From: Alkalibacillus silvisoli
Lineage (GTDB): Bacteria > Bacillota > Bacilli > Bacillales > Alkalibacillaceae
Direction: 5' to 3'
DNA: 64,000 bases
NCBI RefSeq assembly: GCF_039521975.1
Contig: NZ_BAAACZ010000011.1
Span: forward strand, 186,001-250,000
This document shows positions 43,299 through 52,734 of this stretch, one piece after another. Every line of letters starts with the position of its first letter. Positions within the stretch are counted from its first letter, which is position 1. The notes under the pieces are model-generated. The model was not told where the DNA came from. It was given only the letters and a program-made list of their open reading frames with translations, and searched no databases. A program made the position numbers and the translations under genes.

Positions 43299-44699
43299 AT
43301 GCAATTGTTAAGACAAATCCCCCCAATCCACGAGTTATTAAAAGACGAACGAATTCAAGCTAGCTTCCAAAATGGACAGATTTCATATGAACAAACGAAA
43401 AAGCTAATACACGAAGGTATAGAGCAAATAAGAGAACAAATTCTTAATAACAATCAAGCACACTCCTTTACTCGAGATGAGATACGGAATCAAATAGTTG
43501 AAACCACTATACTCCTAGTTGCACAATATAAAATGTACAACCTTCAACCTGTAATTAATGGTACAGGCACCATTTTACATACTAACTTAGGTCGTGCTCG
43601 CATCGCACCTAAGGCAGTAAAGAGAGTCGTTGACATGGCTAAGTCATATTCTACTTTAGAATATGACCTTCATACAGGAAGGAGAGGGTCAAGACAGGAC
43701 TTAATCGAAAGCTATATTACCGAGTTAACAGGAGCTGAAGCAGCTATTGTTGTTAATAATAATGCTGCAGCTGTTTATATGGTACTTTCTGCTTTTACCC
43801 AAAATACTGAAACTATTGTTTCTAGAGGAGAACTAGTAGAAATAGGTGGAAGCTTTCGAGTGTCTTCGATCATGGAAGAAAGTGGAACAAAATTAAAAGA
43901 AGTAGGAACAACAAATAAGACGCATTTATTCGATTACGAACAAGCTATTAATGAAAACACTAAAATGATCATGAAAGTGCATACTAGTAATTTTTATATT
44001 AGTGGCTTTACTTCCTCTGTTGAACGGAATGCTTTAGCACACTTAGCTCAACAAAATAATTTAATATACTATGAGGATTTAGGAAGCGGGCTTTTATACG
44101 ATTTACAACAAACGGGCATAAGTGATGAGCCTGTAGTGAGAACTGTTTTAGACGAAGGTGCAGGCCTAGTCTCGTTTAGTGTTGATAAACTTTTAGGAGG
44201 GCCACAAGCTGGCATCATTGCAGGAAAAAAGAAATATATTGATCAACTTAAAAAACACCAACTTGCTAGAGTTCTGCGAGTAGATAAAATGACTTATGCA
44301 GCATTAGAAGAAACGTTAAGGTTAACACGTATGGGTGAAGTTGATGAAATCCCAACATTACACGATTTACTTAAAAGCCAAAAGCAAATAATAGAAGACG
44401 TGCAGTCACTTTTAGAATCTAGTAGGAATGTGCAAAATTTAAAAATTGAACAGTGTGAAACCGAATCAAAAGTTGGTGGTGGAACGTTACCGGAAGTGAA
44501 ATTAAAATCATATGGTATTAAAGTAAGTTCAAGGTTATTAACAGCTAGATCCTTGAGTGAGTTATTCCGAAAACATATTAAACCAATCATCGTTAGAATT
44601 GAACAGGGGAAGGTATTAGTAGATTTTAGAACCGTACAGACAGAAGAACAAGAAGAAATTCTAAAAGCTATTAAAGCTATTGACACACAATTAAAATAA
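43299..44699 (+). CDS. selA: L-seryl-tRNA(Sec) selenium transferase SelA
   Basis: 466 residues, full length. PLP Lys in SFSVDKLLGGPQAGII near 291; NGTGTILHTNLGRARI, EYDLHTGRRGSR and VVNNNAAAV are SelA signatures. Decameric enzyme converting Ser-tRNA(Sec) to Sec-tRNA(Sec) with selenophosphate from SelD. SD GAGGCGG before ATG 43299; a TATAAT at 43260-43265 could be its -10. Confidence 0.97.
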   Translation: MQLLRQIPPIHELLKDERIQASFQNGQISYEQTKKLIHEGIEQIREQILNNNQAHSFTRDEIRNQIVETTILLVAQYKMYNLQPVINGTGTILHTNLGRARIAPKAVKRVVDMAKSYSTLEYDLHTGRRGSRQDLIESYITELTGAEAAIVVNNNAAAVYMVLSAFTQNTETIVSRGELVEIGGSFRVSSIMEESGTKLKEVGTTNKTHLFDYEQAINENTKMIMKVHTSNFYISGFTSSVERNALAHLAQQNNLIYYEDLGSGLLYDLQQTGISDEPVVRTVLDEGAGLVSFSVDKLLGGPQAGIIAGKKKYIDQLKKHQLARVLRVDKMTYAALEETLRLTRMGEVDEIPTLHDLLKSQKQIIEDVQSLLESSRNVQNLKIEQCETESKVGGGTLPEVKLKSYGIKVSSRLLTARSLSELFRKHIKPIIVRIEQGKVLVDFRTVQTEEQEEILKAIKAIDTQLK

Positions 44700-44851
44700 C
44701 AATAATTCCTAGAAGAAATTTAGTTTTAACGTTTTACTTCTATATCGTTTTAATATAAAATGAATACGTGCAGAATTATTGGCTTTTCTGTAGAAAAACG
44801 CTAATTAATAATTGAAACGAAACATTACATAAGTTAAGGGGGTAAAGTAAC

Positions 44852-47566
44852 ATGGTAGCTAGTCATGCTTCAAACTCAAAAAAGCAATTCGAACTTAATG
44901 GTAAAACGTATAATTATTACCATTTAAAAGCACTTGAAGAGCAAGGCTTGGGTAACGTTTCACGCCTACCTTATTCAATTCGCGTGCTTTTAGAATCTGT
45001 ATTACGTCAATATGACGGTCATGTTATTAAGGATGAACACATTGAAAAACTAGCAAAATGGGCTGATGGTGAAAAAGTAGATGTTCCTTTCAAACCATCA
45101 CGTGTTATTTTGCAAGACTTTACAGGTGTACCAGCAGTAGTAGACTTGGCATCACTTCGTAAAGCAATGGTTGATATGGGTGGTAGCCCAGATCAAATCA
45201 ACCCAGAAGTACCAGTAGATTTAGTAATCGACCACTCTGTACAGGTAGATCAATATGGTACTAAAGACGCATTACGTCTCAATATGGAAATGGAATTTGA
45301 GCGTAACAAAGAGCGTTATGAGTTCCTACACTGGGCACAGAAAGCATTTGATAATTATCGTGCTGTACCACCAGCAACAGGAATCGTACACCAAGTAAAC
45401 TTAGAATATATTGCAAATGTTGTTCACGAAAAACAACAAGAAGATGGAACTTATGATGCGTTCCCAGATACACTTGTTGGTACGGACTCACATACAACTA
45501 TGATCAATGGTTTAGGTGTTCTAGGTTGGGGTGTAGGTGGTATTGAAGCAGAAGCAGGTATGCTTGGTCAGCCTTCATACTTCCCAACTCCAGAAGTTAT
45601 TGGTGTTAAATTAACTGGTAGCTTCCCAGATGCAACGACTGCAACAGACTTAGCATTAAAAGTAACACAAGTGCTACGTGAAAAGAACGTTGTCGGTAAG
45701 TTTGTTGAATTCTTCGGTCCTGGTCTTACAGAAATGCCATTAGCAGACCGTGCAACAATTTCAAACATGGCGCCTGAATATGGTGCAACATGTGGTTTCT
45801 TCCCAGTTGATGAGGAAACATTAGACTATATGCGTTTAACTGGTCGTACTGAAGAGCAAATCCAGTTAGTTAAAGAATATTTACAGAAGAACGATTTATT
45901 CTACACGTCTGACCAAGAAGACCCAGCATTCACAGAACTTGTAGAAATTGATCTTTCTGATTTAGAACCAAACTTATCTGGTCCAAAGCGTCCACAAGAC
46001 TTAATTCCACTTTCAAATATGAAAGAATCATTTGACAAAGCGTTAACAGCTCCTGCTGGTAATCATGGTTTTGGTCTTGATGAGAAGGATAAAGAAAAAG
46101 AAGCTGTTGTTAAGTTTAACAATGGCGACGAAACAACGATGAAAACAGGTGCATTAGCGATTGCGGCGATTACATCTTGTACCAACACATCTAACCCACA
46201 CGTTATGTTAGGTGCTGGACTACTTGCAAAGAAAGCTGTCGAAAAAGGCTTAGAAGTACCTTCGTATGTTAAAACGTCATTAGCGCCTGGTTCAAAAGTT
46301 GTTACTAACTACCTTGAGAATTCAGGTTTAATGGAATATCTTGATCAATTAGGTTTCAACTTAGTTGGTTATGGCTGTACGACTTGTATCGGTAACTCTG
46401 GACCTTTACTACCTGAAATTGAGGAATCAATTGCTGAAGCTGATTTAACAGTATCATCAGTGCTTTCAGGTAACCGTAACTTTGAAGGTCGTATTCACCC
46501 ATTAGTGCGTGCAAACTACTTAGCTTCACCACCGATCGTAGTAGCATATGCATTAGCTGGAACAGTAGATATCGACATTTTAAATGAGCCTTTAGGTCAA
46601 GATGCTGATGGTAATCATGTTTACTTTAATGATATTTGGCCATCTTCTGATGAAATTAAGACTGAAATCGAAAAAGTTGTAACACCAGAAATCTTCCGTA
46701 AAGAATATGAAGATGTATTTGACTCTAATGAAGAATGGAATAAAATCCAAACAACTGACGAGCCATTATATGAGTTCGATGAAAATTCAACTTATATCCA
46801 AAACCCACCATTCTTCGAAGAAATGTCTAAAGATCCAAAAGAGGTTCAACCTCTTGATGGATTACGGGTCGTTGGTAAATTCGGTGACTCAGTTACAACC
46901 GACCACATTTCTCCAGCAGGTGCTATTCCTAAAGATATGCCTGCGGGTCAATATTTAATTGGAAAAGATGTTTCTCCTCGTAACTTTAACTCTTATGGTT
47001 CTCGTCGTGGTAACCATGAAGTTATGATGCGTGGTACATTTGGTAACATCCGGATTCGTAACGAAATTGCAGGAGGTAAAGAAGGCGGATTTACAACTTA
47101 CTGGCCAACTGGTGATGTAATGCCTATTTACGATGCTGCAATGAAATATAAAGAAGACGGCACTGGTTTATGTGTCATTGCCGGTGATGATTATGGAATG
47201 GGTAGCTCTCGTGACTGGGCTGCTAAGGGAACTGACCTACTAGGTATTAAAACTGTAATTGCCCAAAGTTTTGAGCGTATTCACCGTTCTAACCTTGTTA
47301 TGATGGGTGTATTACCACTTCAATTCCAGAAGGGTGACACGATTGAATCATTAGGTTTAACGGGTGAAGAAGCAATTGACGTTCATGTAACTAAAGATGT
47401 TAAACCACATGACTTAATTAAGGTAACAGCAACAGACGACAAAGGTGAAACTAAAGAATTTGAAGTAGTTGCTCGTTTCGATAGTGATGTTGAGGTTGAT
47501 TACTACCGCCATGGTGGAATCTTACCAATGGTACTACGTAAAAAGTTACAAACAGTTGAAAAGTAA
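44852..47566 (+). CDS. acnA: Aconitate hydratase (aconitase A/CitB)
   Basis: 904 residues, full length. Fe-S cluster Cys in ITSCTNTSNP and GYGCTTCIGNSGPL; active-site DSHTTMINGLGVLGWGVGG and DYGMGSSRDWAAKG. Interconverts citrate and isocitrate in the TCA cycle and, in Bacillus, binds RNA when the cluster is lost. SD AAGGGGG before ATG 44852. Promoter lies in the AT-rich 150-base gap after selA; I could not assign CcpC boxes. Confidence 0.97.
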   Translation: MVASHASNSKKQFELNGKTYNYYHLKALEEQGLGNVSRLPYSIRVLLESVLRQYDGHVIKDEHIEKLAKWADGEKVDVPFKPSRVILQDFTGVPAVVDLASLRKAMVDMGGSPDQINPEVPVDLVIDHSVQVDQYGTKDALRLNMEMEFERNKERYEFLHWAQKAFDNYRAVPPATGIVHQVNLEYIANVVHEKQQEDGTYDAFPDTLVGTDSHTTMINGLGVLGWGVGGIEAEAGMLGQPSYFPTPEVIGVKLTGSFPDATTATDLALKVTQVLREKNVVGKFVEFFGPGLTEMPLADRATISNMAPEYGATCGFFPVDEETLDYMRLTGRTEEQIQLVKEYLQKNDLFYTSDQEDPAFTELVEIDLSDLEPNLSGPKRPQDLIPLSNMKESFDKALTAPAGNHGFGLDEKDKEKEAVVKFNNGDETTMKTGALAIAAITSCTNTSNPHVMLGAGLLAKKAVEKGLEVPSYVKTSLAPGSKVVTNYLENSGLMEYLDQLGFNLVGYGCTTCIGNSGPLLPEIEESIAEADLTVSSVLSGNRNFEGRIHPLVRANYLASPPIVVAYALAGTVDIDILNEPLGQDADGNHVYFNDIWPSSDEIKTEIEKVVTPEIFRKEYEDVFDSNEEWNKIQTTDEPLYEFDENSTYIQNPPFFEEMSKDPKEVQPLDGLRVVGKFGDSVTTDHISPAGAIPKDMPAGQYLIGKDVSPRNFNSYGSRRGNHEVMMRGTFGNIRIRNEIAGGKEGGFTTYWPTGDVMPIYDAAMKYKEDGTGLCVIAGDDYGMGSSRDWAAKGTDLLGIKTVIAQSFERIHRSNLVMMGVLPLQFQKGDTIESLGLTGEEAIDVHVTKDVKPHDLIKVTATDDKGETKEFEVVARFDSDVEVDYYRHGGILPMVLRKKLQTVEK

Positions 47567-47582
47567 TAATTTCTTATAGTCA

Positions 47583-47614
47583 AAAGCCACCGTTATATAT
47601 AACGGTGGCTTTAT
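47583..47614. terminator. Bidirectional terminator between acnA and the catalase gene
   Basis: AAAGCCACCGTTATATATAACGGTGGCTTT palindrome, then ATTAAT. Confidence 0.9.
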
Positions 47615-47620
47615 TAATAG

Positions 47621-49741
47621 TTACGCTTGTTTTTCATCCTTTAATTCCCGGTCCCAATGTCTATGATTGGCTAGCTGTTCTATAAAACTTTGACTATAGT
47701 CTGTTAATTGATCAGATTGGATCGTAAGAACTCCCATGTCATTAAATAATTCATTTTTGGATTGTTCGTTAGCTAATTGTGTTTGCTTGGGTAAAACAGT
47801 TGAAAATAAGTTTATTGCTTCATTACTTGCTCCTAGTGTTTTTGCGTGAGCAAAGGTATCTTTAATGAAATCTTTAGCCTCTTTATGAGTCGTCAATTGA
47901 TCGACATGTTGTTTACCACCTGGAATAAATAATGCATCATACATCACAGAATGCGTGGTGGCATAGTTTTTTTGGACATTTACCGGTTCATTTTGATCAC
48001 TATGCACTTTACCTAACGTTTTACTAATGATCTCTATATGAACATCTTGGTTTCGTAATGCATTCATCATTTCCTGTACTTCTGAGAATTTAAATCCATC
48101 TGCTAATATTATGCCAACTTTACGCGTACTCGGTGAAAATTTTGTTTGTAATTGGCTTAAAGCAGGGGAAGGGGCAACCTTTGGCTCTTGATTGTTTGAC
48201 TGTGGTGGCTCTACTCCAACACCTTTAGCAATTTCATTTGCCAATGTATGATTAACATTACTAAACATCTCGACAACTTGTTGTTTAATGTTAGGATCTT
48301 TCACACTACCAACCTCAAAATGAAATGCTTTATGAAGATGACGTTTTTCAGGTTCTGACAAGCTGTTATAAAATAATGCTGCCTGTGTATAGTGATCTTT
48401 AAAACTCTCACTTCGCATCCTTACTTTTCGACCATCAACTTTTTCTTGATAATGCTCAAACCCGCCCTCAATAAAGCTACTGGTAGCTGGGTCATTGTTT
48501 AAAATCCCGTTTGGACTATATGACACTTTACCCTTATTAATCGTCATGCGATGAAAGCCATCTCTTTGATTATTATGAATGGGAGCAAGCGGTCGATTAA
48601 TCGGAATTTCATTAAAGTTAGGCCCGCCTAACCTTAGTAATTGTGTATCCAAATAGGAGAATAATCTTCCTTGTAACAGAGGATCATTTGTAAAATCAAT
48701 TCCAGGTACAATATTCCCCATATGAAATGCTACTTGTTCTGTTTCAGAGAAGAAATTATCTTGATTTCGGTTTAGTGTCATCTTACCAATTATTTTTACA
48801 GGCACTTGTTCTTCAGGCCATAACTTAGTTGAATCGAGAATATCAAAATCGAAATCAAACTCTTGCTCCTCTTCAATAATTTGAACGCCTAATTCATACT
48901 CAGGATATTCTCCATTATTAATCGCATCCCAGAGGTCTTGTCTATGGAAATCAGGGTTTTTACCAGCTAACTTTTGTGACTCATCCCAAGTAAGAGAATG
49001 TACACCTAAAAGTGGCTTCCAATGAAATTTAATAAATCGTGCTTTTCCTTGGTCATTAACAAACCTAAACGTATGAACGCCAAAGCCTTCCATCATTCGA
49101 AAACTTCTAGGGATAGCTCTGTCAGATAATAACCACAGCATCATGTGAGCTGACTCACGATTATGAACGACCCAATCCCAAAGTGTATCATGGGCAGCTG
49201 AAGCTTGTGGGATTTCATTATCAGGTTCTGGTTTAATGGCGTGCACGAAATCAGGAAATTTCATACCATCCTGCATAAAGAAAACAGGCATATTGTTAGC
49301 AACTAAGTCAAAATTACCGTCTTCAGTGAAAAACTTTGTAGCAAAACCTCTAACATCCCTAACTGTATCAGCAGACCCTCTAGAACCTACTACAGTCGAA
49401 AATCGCACAAAGACAGGTGTCTTAACGGAAGGATTTTGAAGAAATTTTGCCTTTGTTAATTCAGGCATTGACTCATAAGGCTCAAAATATCCATGAACGC
49501 CAAACCCTCTTGCATGAACAACTCGTTCTGGAATACGTTCATGGTCAAAATGTGTCATTTTCTCGCGGAAATGAAAATCCTCCATAATGGTTGGACCACG
49601 ATCACCAACTTTCAGTGACTCAGAGCTGTTTGAAATCTTTATTCCTTGATCCGTGCTCATTTTTTCACCTTGATTACTGTTCTTATACTCATTTAGCTGT
49701 TGATTTTTAGCATCTTGCTGATTTTGTTTATCATTTGACAT
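47621..49741 (-). CDS. Large-subunit (clade 2, HPII-type) catalase with C-terminal DJ-1/PfpI-like domain
   Basis: 706 residues. Distal His in RVVHARGFGVHG, Asn in NNMPVFFMQDGMKFPD, proximal heme Tyr in RLFSYLDTQ; the ~150-residue C-terminal flavodoxin/PfpI-like domain (VGIILADGFKFSEVQ, then DALFIPGGKQH) marks the large-subunit class. Disproportionates hydrogen peroxide. Start ATG 49741 (SD TAGGAGG). The N-terminal 40 residues are rich in Gln and Asn. A partial PerR-like site (12 of 15) lies near 49805-49820, too weak to rely on. Confidence 0.95.
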   Translation of the reverse strand: MSNDKQNQQDAKNQQLNEYKNSNQGEKMSTDQGIKISNSSESLKVGDRGPTIMEDFHFREKMTHFDHERIPERVVHARGFGVHGYFEPYESMPELTKAKFLQNPSVKTPVFVRFSTVVGSRGSADTVRDVRGFATKFFTEDGNFDLVANNMPVFFMQDGMKFPDFVHAIKPEPDNEIPQASAAHDTLWDWVVHNRESAHMMLWLLSDRAIPRSFRMMEGFGVHTFRFVNDQGKARFIKFHWKPLLGVHSLTWDESQKLAGKNPDFHRQDLWDAINNGEYPEYELGVQIIEEEQEFDFDFDILDSTKLWPEEQVPVKIIGKMTLNRNQDNFFSETEQVAFHMGNIVPGIDFTNDPLLQGRLFSYLDTQLLRLGGPNFNEIPINRPLAPIHNNQRDGFHRMTINKGKVSYSPNGILNNDPATSSFIEGGFEHYQEKVDGRKVRMRSESFKDHYTQAALFYNSLSEPEKRHLHKAFHFEVGSVKDPNIKQQVVEMFSNVNHTLANEIAKGVGVEPPQSNNQEPKVAPSPALSQLQTKFSPSTRKVGIILADGFKFSEVQEMMNALRNQDVHIEIISKTLGKVHSDQNEPVNVQKNYATTHSVMYDALFIPGGKQHVDQLTTHKEAKDFIKDTFAHAKTLGASNEAINLFSTVLPKQTQLANEQSKNELFNDMGVLTIQSDQLTDYSQSFIEQLANHRHWDRELKDEKQA

Positions 49742-49901
49742 GACTATACCTCCTAGATCTATGTAATTCATCATCTAGTTTGTCAATCGGAACCATATTT
49801 ATTCCTAAATTTAGTAATAATTTTAAGTTCACTGAATCGTAAATCGTTACATACGTATTTTAAAGAAAAATTTGATATGATTTATAAGTAGGAGTGGTAA
49901 G

Positions 49902-50573
49902 ATGAATGATTTGATTCAAATAGGGCCTTTAAATATATTTGTCCCTTATTTATTCTATATTGCTGGTATTATCGCATCTGCTGTGATTGCACACTTATTA
50001 ATCAAACGTTTGATTAATTTTCCAATAAGGAAAAAACCAGCCGATTTAGTTATTGAATATTGGGTTGTATTCATTGCTGTATGGAAAATCAGTTATTTTA
50101 TTAATTATCCCATGGACATACTAAATAATCCTTTAGCCATTATTTATTTTGATGGTGGTACAATTGGTATGATTCTAGGTTTTAGTGCACTTTTGTTATA
50201 TTCGTTTTACCAAAAACAAAAGCATGAAGTTTCATTTAATGTTCAACTGATCTTAATGCTACAGTCTTTATTTGTATTTATAATTTTTGAAAGAGCATCA
50301 CTGTTTTTATATGGCTTTGATCTTTACATTTTTCTAGAGGTTGTTTCATATAGTTTATTGATAGTTGTATTAGTTTGGAAGACCCCAAAACCGACTTGGT
50401 TCAATGTCTTTAAAGCATTTAGGTGGTTCTTAATCACCTGGGCTCTTTTTAGGGTCATCACAGACGAAATACACTTATATACAGGTCCATTAATGCTAGC
50501 ATTATTCATTGCATTAATTACCTTCATTTTTGAATGGTACATAGTAGCTAAGCAGAAAGGAGATACAAAATGA
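49902..50573 (+). CDS. Polytopic membrane protein of unknown function, paired with a TlpA-like gene
   Basis: 223 residues with about seven hydrophobic segments (for example IFVPYLFYIAGIIASAVIAH, YWVVFIAVWKISYFINYP, LALFIALITFIFEWY). The layout and IGPLNIF / FDGGTIGMILGF faintly recall prolipoprotein diacylglyceryl transferase (Lgt), but its key His-Gly and Arg motifs are not evident. Its stop overlaps the start of the next gene by 4 bases (ATGA), so the two act together, perhaps as a membrane electron or thiol partner. SD AGGAGTGG before ATG 49902. Confidence 0.7.
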   Translation: MNDLIQIGPLNIFVPYLFYIAGIIASAVIAHLLIKRLINFPIRKKPADLVIEYWVVFIAVWKISYFINYPMDILNNPLAIIYFDGGTIGMILGFSALLLYSFYQKQKHEVSFNVQLILMLQSLFVFIIFERASLFLYGFDLYIFLEVVSYSLLIVVLVWKTPKPTWFNVFKAFRWFLITWALFRVITDEIHLYTGPLMLALFIALITFIFEWYIVAKQKGDTK

Positions 50574-51157
50574 GTATAATGATTAAACGTCTAATTGGGT
50601 TAGCGATCATAGGAGTTTTACTTGGCATAATAGTTTATAATACATGGTTTGATGATGATACAGCCCAAGGTGACCCATCAGAAGAAGCAGTGTTTGTCCA
50701 ACCTGAAGGAGTAGATATTGATACAGATGGTGTTGATGTAGGAGATGTAGCACCTAACTTTCAATTAGAAACGCTAGAAGGTGAGGACGTTGAATTAGCG
50801 GATTTCAGAGGCCAAAAAGTATTTATTAATTTCTGGGCAACATGGTGTCCGCCTTGTCGTGCGGAAATGCCACATATGCAAGAAATACATGAAGAATACG
50901 AAGATGATGTTGTCATTCTTGCTGTTAATGCTACAAGTCAAGAAACTTCATCAGATCAAGTAGAGGAATTTGTTGATGAACTTGAATTGACTTTTCCAAT
51001 CTTAATGGATGAAAGTGGCGAGGTTAATGTTAGGTACCAAGCACTAAGTTTACCGACGACTTATTTCGTTAATACAGAAGGAGAATTACAAGTACCAAGA
51101 CATGTTGGACCTCTTTCATATGATGATATGATCAGAAAAATCGAAGAATTAGATTAA
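50570..51157 (+). CDS. Membrane-anchored TlpA/ResA-like thiol-disulfide oxidoreductase (YneN-like)
   Basis: 195 residues. N-terminal signal anchor (LIGLAIIGVLLGIIVYNTWF), acidic linker, then an AhpC/TSA-like thioredoxin domain (VGDVAPNFQLETLEG) with active site WATWCPPCRAEMPHM near residue 95 and cis-Pro SLPTTYFVN. Works outside the membrane, reducing or exchanging disulfides, likely fed by CcdA. Occupies the place of yneN after aconitase in B. subtilis. SD AAAGGAG in the end of the preceding gene. Confidence 0.9.
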   Translation: MSIMIKRLIGLAIIGVLLGIIVYNTWFDDDTAQGDPSEEAVFVQPEGVDIDTDGVDVGDVAPNFQLETLEGEDVELADFRGQKVFINFWATWCPPCRAEMPHMQEIHEEYEDDVVILAVNATSQETSSDQVEEFVDELELTFPILMDESGEVNVRYQALSLPTTYFVNTEGELQVPRHVGPLSYDDMIRKIEELD

Positions 51158-51207
51158 GTATAACTTTTACGAATCATGGCAATCCTATACTAAAAAAGGA
51201 GACGATC

Positions 51208-51357
51208 ATGATGCGTAGGAAAGAACGATTATCATTTCAGGCTTTGGTGAGAAATGAAAAAGAGAAGATTTTAAACAATCCAGAAGAACTAGATAAGATT
51301 TATGACAAAATTGAACAGCGCATGGAATTAGTTAGAAATCCGAAAAAGCATGCATAG
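51208..51357 (+). CDS. FbpB-family small basic protein
   Basis: 49 residues: MMRRKERLSFQALVRNEKEK then ELDKIYDKIEQRMEL. The pattern RRKxxLSFxxLV followed by a charged helix matches the FbpB family (in B. subtilis a Fur-regulated helper of the sRNA FsrA in iron sparing). SD AAAGGAG 6 bases before ATG 51208. Too short for usual ORF cutoffs. No clear Fur box upstream. Confidence 0.75.
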   Translation: MMRRKERLSFQALVRNEKEKILNNPEELDKIYDKIEQRMELVRNPKKHA

Positions 51358-51418
51358 GACGGTTTAGTTATCAAAAAATAATGATTGTCACCATCAAAAG
51401 TTTAAGGAGAGATGTTGA

Positions 51419-51658
51419 ATGCCTAATCATAATCAAAAGCCTAAACCGGACAATCGTCGTGACAATTTAAAGAAAATTCAAGAAAACATTGAAAATACAC
51501 TTGAGAATATTCAAGAAGCTGAACACTCAGTGGAGACAGCTTCAGAATTCCAAGAAGAAGAGATCCGCCGTAAAAATGAGCGTCGACGAGAATCAATTGA
51601 AGGCATGCGCGATGAAGTTCGTGATGAACACGCACATCAAAAACGTAAGAAAAAGTAA
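51419..51658 (+). CDS. tlp: Small acid-soluble spore protein Tlp
   Basis: 79 residues, hydrophilic, DNRRDNLKKIQENIENTLEN then EEAE-type NIQEAEHSVETAS, as in B. subtilis Tlp and in the same place after aconitase and yneN. Forespore-specific (sigma-G) in the family. SD AAGGAGAG before ATG 51419. A Fur-like sequence AATAATGATTGTCA lies about 40 bases upstream (51375-51388) and may be chance. Confidence 0.9.
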   Translation: MPNHNQKPKPDNRRDNLKKIQENIENTLENIQEAEHSVETASEFQEEEIRRKNERRRESIEGMRDEVRDEHAHQKRKKK

Positions 51659-51665
51659 CTACTTT

Positions 51666-51692
51666 AAAAGGCTAGCTTTTGCTAGCCTTTTT
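51666..51692 (+). terminator. Terminator after tlp
   Basis: AAAAGGCTAGC/GCTAGCCTTTT stem with TTTT loop. Confidence 0.9.
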
Positions 51693-51753
51693 AACTTGGT
51701 ATAAAATATAGTAAAGAAATAGACAAACAAACTAGAGGGGGAAGTACTCAATT

Positions 51754-52191
51754 ATGGTATTTAATGAAACAGAAATCAAAGTGCGATATCAAGAAACCGA
51801 TCAAATGGGTGTTGTTTATCATGCCAATTATTTAGTCTGGTTTGAGATAGGACGTACACACCTAATAGAAGATTTAGGCTTTAAATATGCTGAAATGGAA
51901 AAAGAAGGAATTGTTTCGCCCGTTATAGATCTTGAAGCTAAATATAAACGACCATTAACATATGGCCAAACAGCAAACGTTAAAACATACATAAAAGAGT
52001 ATGATGGATTTCGAGTTGTGTACAGATATGAGATTTACACTGAGACAGGGGAATTAGCTGTCACTGGTTCCTCGTCACATGTTTGTGTAAAGAAATCCAA
52101 CTTTAGACCAATTTCAATTAAAAAGAAGTTCCCAGATTGGCATAAAGCATATACTGAAGCGATGGGTGAAGACAATGGCATTCGGAATTAA
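51754..52191 (+). CDS. yneP: Acyl-CoA thioesterase YneP (hot-dog, 4HBT family)
   Basis: 145 residues. YbgC-like catalytic start VRYQETDQMGVVYHANYLVW with the Asp, Tyr and His of the family; single hot-dog fold. Hydrolyses acyl-CoA thioesters; natural substrate unknown. SD GAGGGGG before ATG 51754. Overlaps yneQ by 17 bases. Confidence 0.93.
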   Translation: MVFNETEIKVRYQETDQMGVVYHANYLVWFEIGRTHLIEDLGFKYAEMEKEGIVSPVIDLEAKYKRPLTYGQTANVKTYIKEYDGFRVVYRYEIYTETGELAVTGSSSHVCVKKSNFRPISIKKKFPDWHKAYTEAMGEDNGIRN

Positions 52192-52483
52192 ACGAGATGA
52201 ATTAAAACAATGGAAAAAAGATGTTAAATCTGGAGAAATTGCATTTTTAACACATTACTGGGCAGATGATCGTTTTCCTAAAATGAATACAGTCACAAAA
52301 GTAGGGTGTAGTGACATTAGAAAGTTAAAACAATGGGGGAAGAAATACGGACTTAAACCGAAATGGATTCATCAAGATGAACGATACCCACATTTTGATT
52401 TAATCGGCTCATTTGAAGAAGACATTTTATTTGCAGAAGGTAAGATTGAACAATTGAAACGTTTTAAAAACATTTCAAACTAA
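52175..52483 (+). CDS. yneQ: Conserved protein YneQ
   Basis: 102 residues starting MAFGIKRDELKQWKKDV, with IAFLTHYWADDRFP and WGKKYGLKPKWIHQDERYP, HFDL typical of YneQ. ATG 52175 agrees with the family N-terminus and lies in the end of yneP. Function unknown. Confidence 0.9.
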   Translation: MAFGIKRDELKQWKKDVKSGEIAFLTHYWADDRFPKMNTVTKVGCSDIRKLKQWGKKYGLKPKWIHQDERYPHFDLIGSFEEDILFAEGKIEQLKRFKNISN

Positions 52484-52686
52484 AATTTATAATTATTCAT
52501 GTGATGGTGAATTGAGTCAAAGGAACTTAAGTAATGCCTAGTTCTAGGTATGATTCAGATTAAGTCTTCACAGTTACAATTGAATGTTTCAAGTATGAAT
52601 TCAATATTAGACGGTTCGATCTCTTTTTGTTGAAAAGTATTACTGTATTATCAATTCAAAAAAACACGTGAACAAGTAGATTAAAA

Positions 52687-52714
52687 GGAGTGCTCTTTCT
52701 AAAGAGAGCACTCC
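52687..52714 (-). terminator. Terminator after yidD
   Basis: GGAGTGCTCT/AGAGCACTCC type stem; the minus strand continues into TTTTAATC. The 200 bases between yneQ and this hairpin hold nothing I can recognise. Confidence 0.75.
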
Positions 52715-52734
52715 AGCACAGTAATTCCTAAATC

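Noticed and set aside
49805..49820. PerR-like box upstream of the catalase gene
   Set aside because: About 12 of 15 matches in very AT-rich DNA; chance similarity is too likely to annotate it.
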